From: Burkholderiales bacterium
GTDB taxonomy: Bacteria > Pseudomonadota > Gammaproteobacteria > Burkholderiales > Usitatibacteraceae
Direction: 5' to 3'
Length of the DNA: 64,000 nucleotides
Assembly (NCBI GenBank): GCA_019634955.1
Contig: JAHCAK010000017.1
Coordinates: forward strand, 19,131-83,130
How positions within the stretch are numbered: position 1 is the stretch's first letter; each line of letters opens with the position of its first letter. Shown here piece after piece: positions 1-8,725 of this stretch. The translations under genes were made by a program, and so were the position numbers. The notes under the pieces are model-generated. The model was not told where the DNA came from and ran no database searches. It worked only from the letters and a program-made list of their open reading frames with translations.

Positions 1-849
1 GGCGCGGGCGTCGAAGCTGGCCAGGGCCTCGTGGGCATCGCCGAGGAGGCGGTCGGCGAACTTCCGGGCCTCCGGGAGCCCGAGGAGGCTGGTGTAGGTG
101 GGCTTGCCGGCTTCCCGGTCCTTGCCGGCCGTCTTGCCCAGGGTGGCGGAATCGGCCGCCTCGTCGAGGATGTCGTCGACCACCTGGAAGGCGAGCCCCA
201 CGCACTTGGCGTAGCGGTCCAGGCCGCCCAGCTCCGCGGCGCCCAGCGGCCGCCCGCAGCGCGCCCCCAGCAGGACCGAGGCCCGGATGAGCGCGCCGGT
301 CTTGTGGATGTGCATGTTCTCCAGTTCGGGCAGGGTGATCGCCTGGCCGACGGCGTCGAGGTCGATGGCCTGCCCGCCCGCCATCCCGCGCGAGCCGCAG
401 GCCACCGCGAAGAGCTGGATCATCTGCAGCTGCACCACCGGATCGTCCGCGAGCCGGTGCTCGGCCAGCAGCTGGAACGCGAGGCTCTGCATCGCGTCGC
501 CGGCGAGCAGGGCGGTCGCCTCGTCGAACTCCACGTGGCACGTGGGCTTGCCGCGGCGCATCACGTCGTCGTCCATGCACGGCAGGTCGTCGTGCACGAG
601 CGAATAGGCGTGGATCAGCTCGACGGCAGCGGCGGCCACCTCCAGCCGCGCAGCCTCGGCCCCGGCCACCTCGCCCGCCGCGAAGACGAGCATCGGCCGC
701 ACGCGCTTGCCGCCGCCGAGCGTGGCGTAGCGCATCGCGTCGTGCAGCCGCGAGGGCGTGATGCGGGGGGAGGGCAGGAGGCCGGCGAGGACCGTCTCCA
801 TGCGCCCGGCCACGTCGCGCGACCAGGCCGGGAAGTCGGTGGCGCTCAC
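1..849 (-). CDS. ispA: Farnesyl diphosphate synthase (polyprenyl synthetase), 3' end cut by window
   Basis: Condenses isopentenyl and dimethylallyl/geranyl diphosphate to farnesyl diphosphate in the cytosol, feeding quinone side chains and undecaprenyl carrier. Both Asp-rich Mg-binding motifs are visible: DDLPCMDDD near residues 87-95 and DDILD near residue 225, with the family GGGKRVRP near residue 45. The start is GTG at 849, overlapping the xseB stop by 3 bases. 283 codons are present, so roughly the last 10-20 residues lie outside the window. The xseB-ispA order is classic, and dxs often follows. Seen: motifs and overlap; inferred: exact product chain length. Confidence 0.95.
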   Translation of the reverse strand, partial: MSATDFPAWSRDVAGRMETVLAGLLPSPRITPSRLHDAMRYATLGGGKRVRPMLVFAAGEVAGAEAARLEVAAAAVELIHAYSLVHDDLPCMDDDVMRRGKPTCHVEFDEATALLAGDAMQSLAFQLLAEHRLADDPVVQLQMIQLFAVACGSRGMAGGQAIDLDAVGQAITLPELENMHIHKTGALIRASVLLGARCGRPLGAAELGGLDRYAKCVGLAFQVVDDILDEAADSATLGKTAGKDREAGKPTYTSLLGLPEARKFADRLLGDAHEALASFDARA

Positions 850-1082
850 GATTCGGCCGCGGGGAGGTCCTTCAGGACGTCGCCCTCCAGGACGCTGATC
901 CGCGCCTGGGCGGCGGAAAGCTTGCCCTCGCAGTGCCGCAGCAGCTCGGCGCCGCGCTGGTAGGCGGCCAGCGACTCCTCCAGCGGGAGCTTGCCTTCCT
1001 CCATGCGGGCCACGATGGCCTCGAGCTCCTCGAGGGCCTTCTCGAACGGGATGTCTTCGGCGGGGGGCGGGGTCTTCGGCAT
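846..1082 (-). CDS. xseB: Exodeoxyribonuclease VII small subunit
   Basis: Small subunit of the XseA/XseB single-strand exonuclease. The 78-residue protein has the family pattern FEKALEELEAIVARMEEG followed by LPLEESLAAYQRGAELLRHC, a short helical hairpin that wraps the XseA stalk. The start is taken at the ATG at 1082 (MPKTPPPAED); a longer reading from 1112 adds ten residues that are unlike the family. It overlaps ispA translationally, so the two are probably coupled. xseA is not in this window, which is usual because the subunits are often unlinked. Confidence 0.93.
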   Translation of the reverse strand: MPKTPPPAEDIPFEKALEELEAIVARMEEGKLPLEESLAAYQRGAELLRHCEGKLSAAQARISVLEGDVLKDLPAAES

Positions 1083-1090
1083 GGGTCGGC

Positions 1091-1120
1091 ACCTTAGCGC
1101 AATTTGGCGCACCGCGTCAT
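1091..1120 (-). promoter_or_regulatory. Possible promoter for xseB-ispA
   Basis: On the minus strand, ATGACG (1120-1115) lies 18 bases before TAAGGT (1096-1091), just ahead of the xseB ATG at 1082. The first hexamer matches the sigma-70 -35 at four of six positions; the -10 is weak (three of six). If used, the transcript would be almost leaderless. This is pattern matching only. Confidence 0.25.
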
Positions 1121-1339
1121 TTTGCGCCCCGGGCGGCGGCCCCGCGAGGCCCCGTGGCGCGCCGCTTGATTCTCCTCAACTATCAGGACCTTACTGCTTG
1201 CCCGGCCGGGGAACTTTGGGCACACTAGCCCCTCGAATCTCGTAGTTGCCACGGGACGGAGCTGCAGAGTTAAAAGCTAGCTGACTCGATGAGCCCGGTA
1301 CTGCTTTCGTCGTCTTCGGAACCCTCGGAGGAACGGATC

Positions 1340-2455
1340 ATGTCGGACTTGGCGAGCCAACTGGCGCTCACCCGGACGCCCACTCACCTGCCGCTTTCGT
1401 GGTATTTCGACCCGAAAGTCGCGGAAATCGAGAAGAAGCTCCTGTTCGACCGCGGCCCCGGCTACGTCGGCCACGCGGCCATGGCGCCCGAGCCCGGCAG
1501 CTACCGGGTGCTCGACTGGCGCGAATCCGGCCCCGGCTGGGTGCTCGTGAACAACGACGGCCGCCACGACATGGTCTCCAACGTCTGCCGCCACCGGCAG
1601 GCGGTGATGCTCAAGGGCGCGGGCCAGCTGCCGGGCGGCACCATCACCTGCCCCGTGCACCGCTGGGCCTACGACGGCGAGGGCCGCCACATCGGCGCGC
1701 CGCACTTCCCCGACCACCCCTGCCTGGACCTGCCGCGGCAGGGCCTGCAGCAGTGGCACGGCATGCTCTTCAACGGCCCGCGCGACATCGCCCGCGACCT
1801 CGCCTCCATGGGCGCGGCGAAGGACCTCGATTTCGAGGGCTACGTCCTCGACCGCGTCGACGTCGTCGACTACGACTTCAACTGGAAGACCTTCATCGAG
1901 GTCTACCTCGAGGACTACCACGTCGCCCCCTTCCACCCGGGCCTGGGCCACTTCGTCTCCTGCGACGACCTCAAGTGGGAATACGGCGACTGGTGGAGCG
2001 TGCAGACCGTGGGCATCAACAACGGCCTCGCGAAGCCCGGCAGCGCCGTCTACGCGAAGTGGCACGAGCAGGTGCTCAAGTACCGCAACGGCGAGCCGCC
2101 CCCGCACGGCGCGATCTGGCTCACCTACTACCCCAACATCATGGTGGAGTGGTACCCGCACGTGCTCGTGATCTCCACGCTCTGGCCGCGCGGGCCGGAG
2201 AAGTGCGTGAACGTGGTCGAGTTCTACTACCCCGAGGAGATCGCCCTCTTCGAGCGCGGGTTCGTGGAGGCCGAGCAGAAGGCCTACGACGAGACCGCCG
2301 TCGAGGACAAGGAGATCTGCGACCGCATGACGCAGGGCCGGCGCGCCCTCTGGCTCGAGGGCCGCGAGGAGCACGGGCCCTACCAGTCGCCCATGGAGGA
2401 CGGCATGGTGCACTTCCACGAGTTCATCCGGCGGGAGCTCGCGCAGCACCTCTAG
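1340..2455 (+). CDS. Rieske-type ring-hydroxylating oxygenase, large-subunit-like
   Basis: A 371-residue non-haem iron oxygenase. The N-terminal Rieske domain shows the [2Fe-2S] ligands C83, H85, C104 and H107 (CRH and CPVH). The catalytic domain has NWKTFIEVYLEDYHVAPFHP at 181-200, giving iron ligands H194 and H199, with D323 (VEDKEIC) as the likely carboxylate ligand. The start is the ATG at 1340 because GGAGG at 1327-1331 sits 8 bases before it; an in-frame ATG at 1289 would add 17 low-complexity residues. No reductase, ferredoxin or small subunit is adjacent, so it must borrow electrons from elsewhere. The substrate is unknown; it may be an aromatic or quaternary-amine-type compound. Confidence 0.85.
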   Translation: MSDLASQLALTRTPTHLPLSWYFDPKVAEIEKKLLFDRGPGYVGHAAMAPEPGSYRVLDWRESGPGWVLVNNDGRHDMVSNVCRHRQAVMLKGAGQLPGGTITCPVHRWAYDGEGRHIGAPHFPDHPCLDLPRQGLQQWHGMLFNGPRDIARDLASMGAAKDLDFEGYVLDRVDVVDYDFNWKTFIEVYLEDYHVAPFHPGLGHFVSCDDLKWEYGDWWSVQTVGINNGLAKPGSAVYAKWHEQVLKYRNGEPPPHGAIWLTYYPNIMVEWYPHVLVISTLWPRGPEKCVNVVEFYYPEEIALFERGFVEAEQKAYDETAVEDKEICDRMTQGRRALWLEGREEHGPYQSPMEDGMVHFHEFIRRELAQHL

Positions 2456-2470
2456 GGCGGAAGCTCCCCG

Positions 2471-3028
2471 CTACTTGTCGAACTCGTGCACCACGGCCCA
2501 CAGGGTCGCGTAGGTGCAGGCGGGGTAGTCCGCGTGCAGGGCCTCGTAGTCCTCGGGGCGCACCGGTTCGCGCTCCTTGCCCTTGCGGATCTCCCACCAG
2601 CGCTTCTGGATCGCCTCGCGCACGGCCGGCGCCGGCATCGCGGGCCGGCGCAGCTTCTCGTGGGTGCCGGAGAAGAGGCGGCGCTTGAGCGTCACGTCCG
2701 TGGACGAGATGCGGAAGAGCTTGGAGAGCATCGCGGAGGTCGCGCCGTTGCGGATGAAGTGCTCGACCTGCCGCGACCGCTTGCCGATGTAGTCCACCTG
2801 CCGCAGCCCGTGCTCGAAGGAGCCGGCGTCGATCTGCACCGCCACGCGCGGCTCGGGCATCTCCGAGAGGCGCACCAGGTCGTCGGTGGAGAGCGAGCGC
2901 AGTTCCGAGAGCTGCGTCTCGTCCAGCCCCGTGGGCGCGGGGCGGTTCTCCGCGGCGCTTCGCTGCAGCTCCCGGACGAGGTGGGTGAGGAAGAGCAGGC
3001 GCAGCTGCTGGTCGCGGATCTCGAGCAT
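2471..3028 (-). CDS. FlhD/DUF2857-like putative transcriptional regulator
   Basis: A 185-residue soluble protein. The first ~70 residues (LRLLFLTHLVREL, then LSELRSLSTDDLVRLSEMP and VAVQIDAGSFEHGL) resemble the helical FlhD/DUF2857 fold. Residues ~85-125 read as a helix-turn-helix (RNGATSAMLSKLFRISSTDV), and a basic segment with KRWWEIRKGK follows. The start is the ATG at 3028, which has a G-rich ribosome-binding site (AAGGGGGGAT) just upstream; a longer frame from 3181 lacks such a signal. DUF2857 proteins are best known from integrative elements, but nothing else here looks like one. The family call is by eye and tentative; DNA binding is inferred. Confidence 0.45.
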   Translation of the reverse strand: MLEIRDQQLRLLFLTHLVRELQRSAAENRPAPTGLDETQLSELRSLSTDDLVRLSEMPEPRVAVQIDAGSFEHGLRQVDYIGKRSRQVEHFIRNGATSAMLSKLFRISSTDVTLKRRLFSGTHEKLRRPAMPAPAVREAIQKRWWEIRKGKEREPVRPEDYEALHADYPACTYATLWAVVHEFDK

Positions 3029-3240
3029 GGCGAATCCCCCCTTGTCGTAGGCGCTGCCGCCGCGGCGCACCGCGGGTGTGGTCGAGGGATCGAAACTGCC
3101 AACGCGCGTTAGCGCTGTCAACGGGAAATCGTGAAAAATTCGCAATGCGCCGCAACATTCGCGTACGCCGACTTCAGGCAAGCTGCGAACTGCCGCGCCG
3201 AAGTGCCTGATTTCCCGCCGAGACCCCCGGAGGACCGCCC

Positions 3241-4026
3241 ATGACCGACCGCCGCACCCTGATCCGCGCCCTCGCGCTGGCCGCCCTGGCCTTCCCCGCC
3301 CTCGCGGCCGCCCAGCCTGCCGCGCCGCGCGTGGCCGCGCTTTCGCTCATCGGCGACCGGCTCCTCGTCGTGGGAAGCCAGATGTCCACCGGCAGCCGGC
3401 TGGACCGCAACGCGCGCGAGGTGGTGGCGCTGCCCGACGACGGCCTCGACATCGCCGCCGCGCGGGAGGCGGAGCGCGCCGCGAAGGCCATTCGCCCGGG
3501 CCTGGACATCGTGCCCATCCGCTCGCGCGACCCTGCCGTGCGCAGCCTCCACGACGAGGTGGTCGCGGGCAACCGCAGCCTCCGGGATCTCGCCGAGCGC
3601 GTGGCACCCACCCTCGCCCCGCAGGGCATCACGCACCTCCTCGTGCTGACGCGCCACCGGGGCGAGGCGCGCATCCGCGTCACCGACGGCGCGATCGGCA
3701 TCGGGCGCCTGGAGGGGCTGGGTTTCTACGTGGACCGCTGGTCGCGCCTGCGGACGGCGGACGCCGGCGGCTCGAGCGGCCTCGGCTTCCTCGCGCCCTT
3801 CGCCTACTTCCGCGCGAGCCTCGTGGACCTGCGCACGCTCGCCGTGCTGGGCGAGGAGGTGAGCGCGCTCGCGGAAGCGCTCCTCACCGTGGAGACCGGC
3901 CAGGGCGTGCACCCCTGGGACACGCTCACGGCCGCGGAGAAATCCGCGGCGCTGGAACGCTACACGGCGCGGGGGCTGGAGGCGGCGCTGCCCGCGCTCC
4001 TCGCGAAGCTGCCCCCGGGGAAGTAG
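3241..4026 (+). CDS. Exported protein of unknown function
   Basis: 261 residues. It begins MTDRRTLIRALALAALAF, a Sec-type signal peptide with a likely cleavage after ALAAA around residue 24. The mature part alternates beta and alpha (VAALSLIGDRLLVVGS, then THLLVLTRHRGEARI) with no Cys and no recognisable catalytic motif. It may belong to the uncharacterised periplasmic proteins common in Burkholderiales, but I do not recognise a family. It is preceded by a 212-bp gap, divergent from the FlhD-like gene. Its stop codon directly abuts the stop of the convergent EF-G-like gene with no spacer and no visible terminator. Confidence 0.6.
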   Translation: MTDRRTLIRALALAALAFPALAAAQPAAPRVAALSLIGDRLLVVGSQMSTGSRLDRNAREVVALPDDGLDIAAAREAERAAKAIRPGLDIVPIRSRDPAVRSLHDEVVAGNRSLRDLAERVAPTLAPQGITHLLVLTRHRGEARIRVTDGAIGIGRLEGLGFYVDRWSRLRTADAGGSSGLGFLAPFAYFRASLVDLRTLAVLGEEVSALAEALLTVETGQGVHPWDTLTAAEKSAALERYTARGLEAALPALLAKLPPGK

Positions 4027-6072
4027 TCAGTCCTCCTCGCGCGCGAGCTTGAACTGCGAGGTGAGCGCCGCCTGCGTCTGCGGCGGCACCATCGCGTAGT
4101 GGCTGTACTCGATCTGGTAGGAGCCCTGCCCGCCCGTCACGCTGCGCAGGCGCGACTGGTACTCCGACACCTCCGACAGCGGCACCTGCCCCGAGATCGA
4201 CATCAGGTCGCCGCCCGAGGACTCCGTGCCCGTGATCTGCCCGCGGCGCGACGAGATGTCGCTCGTCATGTCGCCCACGAAGCGGTCCGGCGCGGTGATG
4301 GTGATGTTCACGATGGGCTCGAGGATGATGGCGCCCGCCTTGAGGATCGCGTCGATCACGGCCTTCTTGCCGGCGGTGACGAAGGCGATCTCCTTGGAAT
4401 CCACGGGGTGGCTCTTGCCGTCGTAGACGATCACGCGGATGTCCTCGACGGGGTAGCCGGCGATGACGCCCTGGTCGAGCGCCATCTTCACGCCCTTCTC
4501 CACCGCCGGGATGAACACGGTGGGGATCACGCCGCCCTTCACCTGGTCCACGAACTCGAAGCCCGAGCCGCGCGAGAGCGGCTCGACCTTGAGGAACACC
4601 TCGCCGAACTGGCCGGCGCCGCCCGTCTGCTTCTTGTGGCGGCAGTGGCCCTCGGCCTTCTTCGTGATGGTCTCGCGGTAGGGGATCTTGGGCGGCTTCG
4701 TGGCGAGGTCGAGCTTGTACTGCGCGGCCATCTTCTCCAGCTTCACCCTCATGTGCAGCTCGCCCAGGCCGCGCACGACCGTCTCGTGCGTGGTGGGGTG
4801 GCGCTCGATCCACAGGCACGGGTCCTCGACCTCGAGCTTGTGCAGCACGTCGAAGAGGCGCTGCTCGTCGCCCTTCTTCTTCGTCTCCACGGCGATGGCG
4901 TGCATCGGCGTGGGGAAGTCCAGCGAGCGAAGCCGGATGTTGTCCTCGTCGTGGGAATCGTGCAGCACGGCGTTGAACTCGATCTCGTCGACCTTGGCGA
5001 TGGCGCCGAGGTCGCCGGGGAAGAGGGCCTCCACCTCGACGTACTCCTTGCCCTGCACCTGGTAGAGGTGGCCCACCTTGAAGGCGCGCTTGCCCTCGCC
5101 GATGTAGAGCTGGGAATCCTTCGTGATGGTGCCCTGGTGCACGCGGAAGAAGGCGACCTTGCCCACGTACGGGTCCATCACGATCTTGAACACGTGCGCG
5201 AGCACGTGCTTGGTGCGGTCGGGCACGGCGTGGAACTCCTCGCCCTCGGTGGAGTCGCTCTTCACGAAGGGCGGGGGGTTGCCCTCGGTCGCGTTGGGCG
5301 CGAGGCGCGAGAGGATCTCCAGGAACTGCGGGATGCCCGCGCCCGTCCTCGCGCTGGTGAAGCACACGGGCACCAGGTGCCCCTCGCGAAGCGCCTTCTC
5401 GAAAGGCGCGTGCAGCTGCTCGGGCTTCAGGTCCTCGCCCTGCTCCAGGTACAGGTTCATGAGGTCGTCGTCGACCTCCACCACCTGCTCGATGATGGCC
5501 TTGTGCGCCTCCTTCACGCCGACGAAGTCGGAGTCGCCGTCGGGGTTGAAGAAGCAGTCGACCACGTCGGCGCGGTCGTGCGCCGGCAGGTTGATGGGCA
5601 GGCACTCCTTGCCGAAGTGGTCCTGGAGCTTGCGCAGCAGCCCCGGGAGGTCCACGTTGTCCGCGTCGATCTTGTTCACCACGATCATGCGGCACAGGCC
5701 CCGGTTCTTCGCCCACTTCATCATGCGGGTGGTGTTGAGCTCGATGCCGTTCTGGGCGTTGATCACGACCACGGCCGTCTCCACGGCCGCGAGCGCCGCG
5801 ATCGACTGGCCGGCGAAGTCGGGCATGCCGGGCGTGTCGATGAGGTGGATGCGCATGTCCTCCCACGCGAAGTTCACGAGGGACGAGCCGAGCGAGTGCC
5901 CGTACTCCTTCTCCATGGGGTCGAAGTCGCAGACCGTCGTGCCCTTCTCGACGCTGCCCGGGGCCGCGATGGCGCCGGACTTGTGCAGCAGCGCCTCGGC
6001 GAGCGTGGTCTTGCCGGCGCCGCCGTGGCCGACGAGGGCGAGGGTGTGGATGGATTCGGTGTACTTCGGCAC
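4027..6072 (-). CDS. Elongation factor G-like GTPase (EF-G paralogue)
   Basis: 681 residues with the translational GTPase layout: G1 GHGGAGKTTL near residue 15, G3 DTPGMPDF near 79, G4 NKID near 134, then EF-G domains II-V. It diverges from housekeeping FusA: the N-terminus is MPKYTESIHTLALVGHGG, the switch I region is altered, and it is not beside tufA/rpsL/rpsG. It therefore belongs with the non-canonical EF-G-like proteins found as second copies in many bacteria. Start is GTG at 6072 with GAGGAA just upstream. It follows hemW by 82 bp on the same strand. Its exact role (ribosome recycling, stress translation or other) cannot be read from sequence. Confidence 0.85.
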   Translation of the reverse strand: MPKYTESIHTLALVGHGGAGKTTLAEALLHKSGAIAAPGSVEKGTTVCDFDPMEKEYGHSLGSSLVNFAWEDMRIHLIDTPGMPDFAGQSIAALAAVETAVVVINAQNGIELNTTRMMKWAKNRGLCRMIVVNKIDADNVDLPGLLRKLQDHFGKECLPINLPAHDRADVVDCFFNPDGDSDFVGVKEAHKAIIEQVVEVDDDLMNLYLEQGEDLKPEQLHAPFEKALREGHLVPVCFTSARTGAGIPQFLEILSRLAPNATEGNPPPFVKSDSTEGEEFHAVPDRTKHVLAHVFKIVMDPYVGKVAFFRVHQGTITKDSQLYIGEGKRAFKVGHLYQVQGKEYVEVEALFPGDLGAIAKVDEIEFNAVLHDSHDEDNIRLRSLDFPTPMHAIAVETKKKGDEQRLFDVLHKLEVEDPCLWIERHPTTHETVVRGLGELHMRVKLEKMAAQYKLDLATKPPKIPYRETITKKAEGHCRHKKQTGGAGQFGEVFLKVEPLSRGSGFEFVDQVKGGVIPTVFIPAVEKGVKMALDQGVIAGYPVEDIRVIVYDGKSHPVDSKEIAFVTAGKKAVIDAILKAGAIILEPIVNITITAPDRFVGDMTSDISSRRGQITGTESSGGDLMSISGQVPLSEVSEYQSRLRSVTGGQGSYQIEYSHYAMVPPQTQAALTSQFKLAREED

Positions 6073-6154
6073 GGTGCGTTCCTCTTCGATGGGCCGGGGA
6101 TGTGCGGGGAGGGAGGGATGCGGATCGGGTCTCGTGACCTTCTGGCCCCCGAAT

Positions 6155-7381
6155 TTACCCTTTTCCGGGCCGTTCCGGTTTGAGCGGGATCGTGTCGCGG
6201 GCGGGCGCGGGCAGGAAGAGGCCCAACAGGTCGTTGAGGAAGCGCCGGCCGCGCAGGGTGGGCCGGACCGTGAAGGCGTCGCGCTCGAGGAGCCCCATCG
6301 CCTCGGCCCGGGCGAGCGGGTCCTCCACCACGGAGATCGGCAGGCCCGTCCGCTCGGCGAAGAGCGCTGTTGGGAAGCCCTCCGCGAGCCGCAACGCGTT
6401 CATCATGAACTCGAGGCCCAGCTCCGCGGCAGGCACTTCCTGCTCTGCCTCCACCGCCCCCCCGGAGAGCGCCCGGTCCTGGTAGGCCTTCGGCTGGCGG
6501 AACCGCGATTCCCGCACGATGCGGTCGGGATAGGAGAGCTTTCCGTGCGCCCCGGCCCCCACGCCGAGGTAGTCGCCGAAGGTCCAGTAGTTGAGGTTGT
6601 GGCGGCAGCGGTGCCCGGGCTTCGCGAAGGCCGAGGTCTCGTAGTTCCCGTAGCCGGCCGCGGCGAGTTCCCCCTCGATCGCCTCCTGCATGGCCGCGGC
6701 CGCGTCGTCGTCGGGAAGCTGCGGGGGATAGCGGTGGAAGAGCGTGTTGGGCTCCAGCGTGAGGTGGTAGGCCGAGAGGTGCGGCGGCCCGTAGCCGGCG
6801 GCGGCGCGGACGTCTTCGAGCGCCTCCGCGAGCGACTGCCCCGGCAGCGCGTACATGAGGTCGAGGTTCACGTTGGCGAAGGTCGCCATCGCGATCTCGG
6901 CCGCGCGCCGGGCTTCCTTCGCGTCGTGCACGCGGCCGATGGCCTTCAGGAGCCGCGCGTCGAAGCTCTGGATGCCCACCGAGAGGCGGTTCACGCCCGC
7001 GCCGCGGAATTCGCTGAACTTCGCCTGCTCGAAGGTGCCGGGGTTGGCCTCCAGCGTCACCTCGGCGTCGGGCTCCACCGGCAGGAGCGTGCGCGCGGCG
7101 GTGAGCAGGCGGTCGATCGCGCGCGGCGAGAACAGGCTGGGCGTGCCGCCGCCGAGGAAGATCGCGTGCACGCGCCGGCCCCACACCTTCGGCACGCTCG
7201 CCTCGAGGTCGGCGACCACGGCATCGACATAGCGCGCTTCCGGCACTTCTCCCTTGGCCTCGTGCGAGTTGAAGTCGCAGTACGGGCACTTCTTCAGGCA
7301 CCATGGGATGTGCACGTAGAGCGCGAGCGGCGGCAGCGCCGCGAGGCGCACGCGGCCCGGCAGGGCGATGGCGGCCGCCAT
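6155..7381 (-). CDS. hemW: Radical SAM haem chaperone HemW
   Basis: 408 residues. The radical SAM cluster motif CLKKCPYC (C-x3-C-x2-C) lies near residue 29, followed by the SAM-binding GGGTPS near 80 and RLSVGIQSF; the C-terminal HemW domain has the family YWTFGDYLGVGAGAHGK. HemW is a haem-binding chaperone related to oxygen-independent coproporphyrinogen oxidase (HemN) but with a shorter cluster region, and is often misannotated as such. ATG at 7381 is chosen because it begins 8 bases after the rdgB stop; longer frames merely read through rdgB. Last gene of the kinase-phosphatase-rph-rdgB-hemW run. Confidence 0.93.
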   Translation of the reverse strand: MAAAIALPGRVRLAALPPLALYVHIPWCLKKCPYCDFNSHEAKGEVPEARYVDAVVADLEASVPKVWGRRVHAIFLGGGTPSLFSPRAIDRLLTAARTLLPVEPDAEVTLEANPGTFEQAKFSEFRGAGVNRLSVGIQSFDARLLKAIGRVHDAKEARRAAEIAMATFANVNLDLMYALPGQSLAEALEDVRAAAGYGPPHLSAYHLTLEPNTLFHRYPPQLPDDDAAAAMQEAIEGELAAAGYGNYETSAFAKPGHRCRHNLNYWTFGDYLGVGAGAHGKLSYPDRIVRESRFRQPKAYQDRALSGGAVEAEQEVPAAELGLEFMMNALRLAEGFPTALFAERTGLPISVVEDPLARAEAMGLLERDAFTVRPTLRGRRFLNDLLGLFLPAPARDTIPLKPERPGKG

Positions 7382-7389
7382 GGGGCGGC

Positions 7390-7992
7390 TCAGGCGCCCC
7401 CGCGCAGCTTCGCGGCCAGCAGCGAGGCCGCGATGGCGCGGTGGCTCAGGCGGTTCTTCTCCTCGGCCGTGAGCTCGGCGGCGGTGCGGCCCAGCGCGGG
7501 CAGGAGGAAGTACGGGTCGTAGCCGAAGCCGCCCTTGCCGCGCCCGATGTCGGTGATCTCGCCGTGCCAGTGGCCCTCGGCGATCAGGGGCTCGGGATCG
7601 TCGGCGCCGCGCACCAGCACGATCACGCACGCGTAGTGCGCGCGGCGGTCGGCCACGCCCTCCAGCTTCTCGAGCAGGAGCGCGTTGTTGGCGCGGTCGC
7701 GCTCGGCGCGCGTGCCGAGGCGCCCCGCGAAGTAGGCCGAGTGCACGCCCGGGGCGCCGCCGAGCGCCTCCACGCACAGGCCCGAGTCGTCGGCCAGCGC
7801 CGCGAGCCCCGTGTGGCGCGCGCAGTTGCGCGCCTTGGCGAGCGCGTTCTCGACGAAAGTGTGGTGCGGCTCCTCGGCCTCCGGCACCCCCAGCGCGCCC
7901 TGCGGCACCGTCTCGAAGCCCAGGGGTGCCAGGATCGCGGAGAGCTCGCGCAGCTTTCCCTCGTTGTTGGAGGCGATGACGACCCGCTTCAC
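7390..7992 (-). CDS. rdgB: RdgB/HAM1 non-canonical purine NTP pyrophosphatase
   Basis: Hydrolyses XTP, ITP and dITP to the monophosphates, cleaning the nucleotide pool. The 200-residue protein begins [21 protein letters not shown] with the family S/T-N-N-x-K motif, then [13 protein letters not shown] with the catalytic acidic residues, and [14 protein letters not shown] near residue 150. The start is GTG at 7992, overlapping the rph stop by four bases (GTGA), which implies translational coupling. The rph-rdgB-hemW order is conserved in many proteobacteria. Confidence 0.95.
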   Translation of the reverse strand: MKRVVIASNNEGKLRELSAILAPLGFETVPQGALGVPEAEEPHHTFVENALAKARNCARHTGLAALADDSGLCVEALGGAPGVHSAYFAGRLGTRAERDRANNALLLEKLEGVADRRAHYACVIVLVRGADDPEPLIAEGHWHGEITDIGRGKGGFGYDPYFLLPALGRTAAELTAEEKNRLSHRAIAASLLAAKLRGGA

Positions 7993-8705
7993 GCGAGCGC
8001 CGCCCTCTGCATCGCGACGATCCCGCTGATACCCTTGGCGGCCAGCGCGAGGAGCGCGTCCATCTCGGCGCGGGTGAACGGCGCGCCCTCGGCCGTCCCC
8101 TGCACCTCGACGAAGCCGCCGCTGCCCGTCATCACCACGTTCATGTCGGTGTCGCAGGCGCTGTCCTCGGCGTAGTCGAGGTCGAGGCAGGGAACGCCCC
8201 CGACGATCCCCACGGAGACGGCGGCAACGAAGTCGCGAATCGGCTCGCGCGTGACGAGCCCCTTCGCCTTGAGGAAGGCGACGGCGTCGGCGAGCGCGAC
8301 CATGGCGCCCGTGATCGCGGCGCAGCGCGTGCCGCCGTCGGCCTGCAGCACGTCGCAGTCGAGCGTGACCTGCCGCTCGCCCAGCGCCCCGAGATCCGTG
8401 ACGGCCCTGAGCGACCGGCCCACGAGGCGCTGGATCTCCTGCGTGCGCCCCGACTGCTTGCCGGTGGCGGCCTCGCGCGAGCCGCGCGTGTGGGTCGCGC
8501 GCGGCAGCATCCCGTACTCGGCGGTGACCCACCCCGAGCCCTTGCCCTTGAGGAAGGCGGGCACCTTCTCCTCGACGCTCGCGGTGCAGAGCACGCGCGT
8601 CTCGCCGAACTCCACGAGCACGGAGCCCTCGGCGTGGCGGGTGAAGCCGCGCGTGATGCGCACGGGGCGGAGCGCGTCCGCGGGGCGGTCCTGGAATCGG
8701 GGCAT
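7989..8705 (-). CDS. rph: Ribonuclease PH
   Basis: Phosphorolytic 3'-5' exoribonuclease trimming tRNA 3' ends. 238 residues, the usual family length. Visible signatures are the N-terminal [20 protein letters not shown], then [32 protein letters not shown] and the phosphate/metal region [15 protein letters not shown] near residue 180. The ATG at 8705 lies 20 bases after the PP2C stop and fits the family N-terminus; upstream frame extension overlaps the phosphatase. Unlike laboratory E. coli K-12 strains, the frame here is intact. Confidence 0.96.
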   Translation of the reverse strand: MPRFQDRPADALRPVRITRGFTRHAEGSVLVEFGETRVLCTASVEEKVPAFLKGKGSGWVTAEYGMLPRATHTRGSREAATGKQSGRTQEIQRLVGRSLRAVTDLGALGERQVTLDCDVLQADGGTRCAAITGAMVALADAVAFLKAKGLVTREPIRDFVAAVSVGIVGGVPCLDLDYAEDSACDTDMNVVMTGSGGFVEVQGTAEGAPFTRAEMDALLALAAKGISGIVAMQRAALA

Positions 8706-8725
8706 GGCGGGGCCTTCGGGGGAAG

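Noticed and set aside
4099..6183. 694-codon plus-strand open frame opposite the EF-G-like gene
   Set aside because: Antisense shadow with no motifs; the minus-strand gene has all GTPase motifs.
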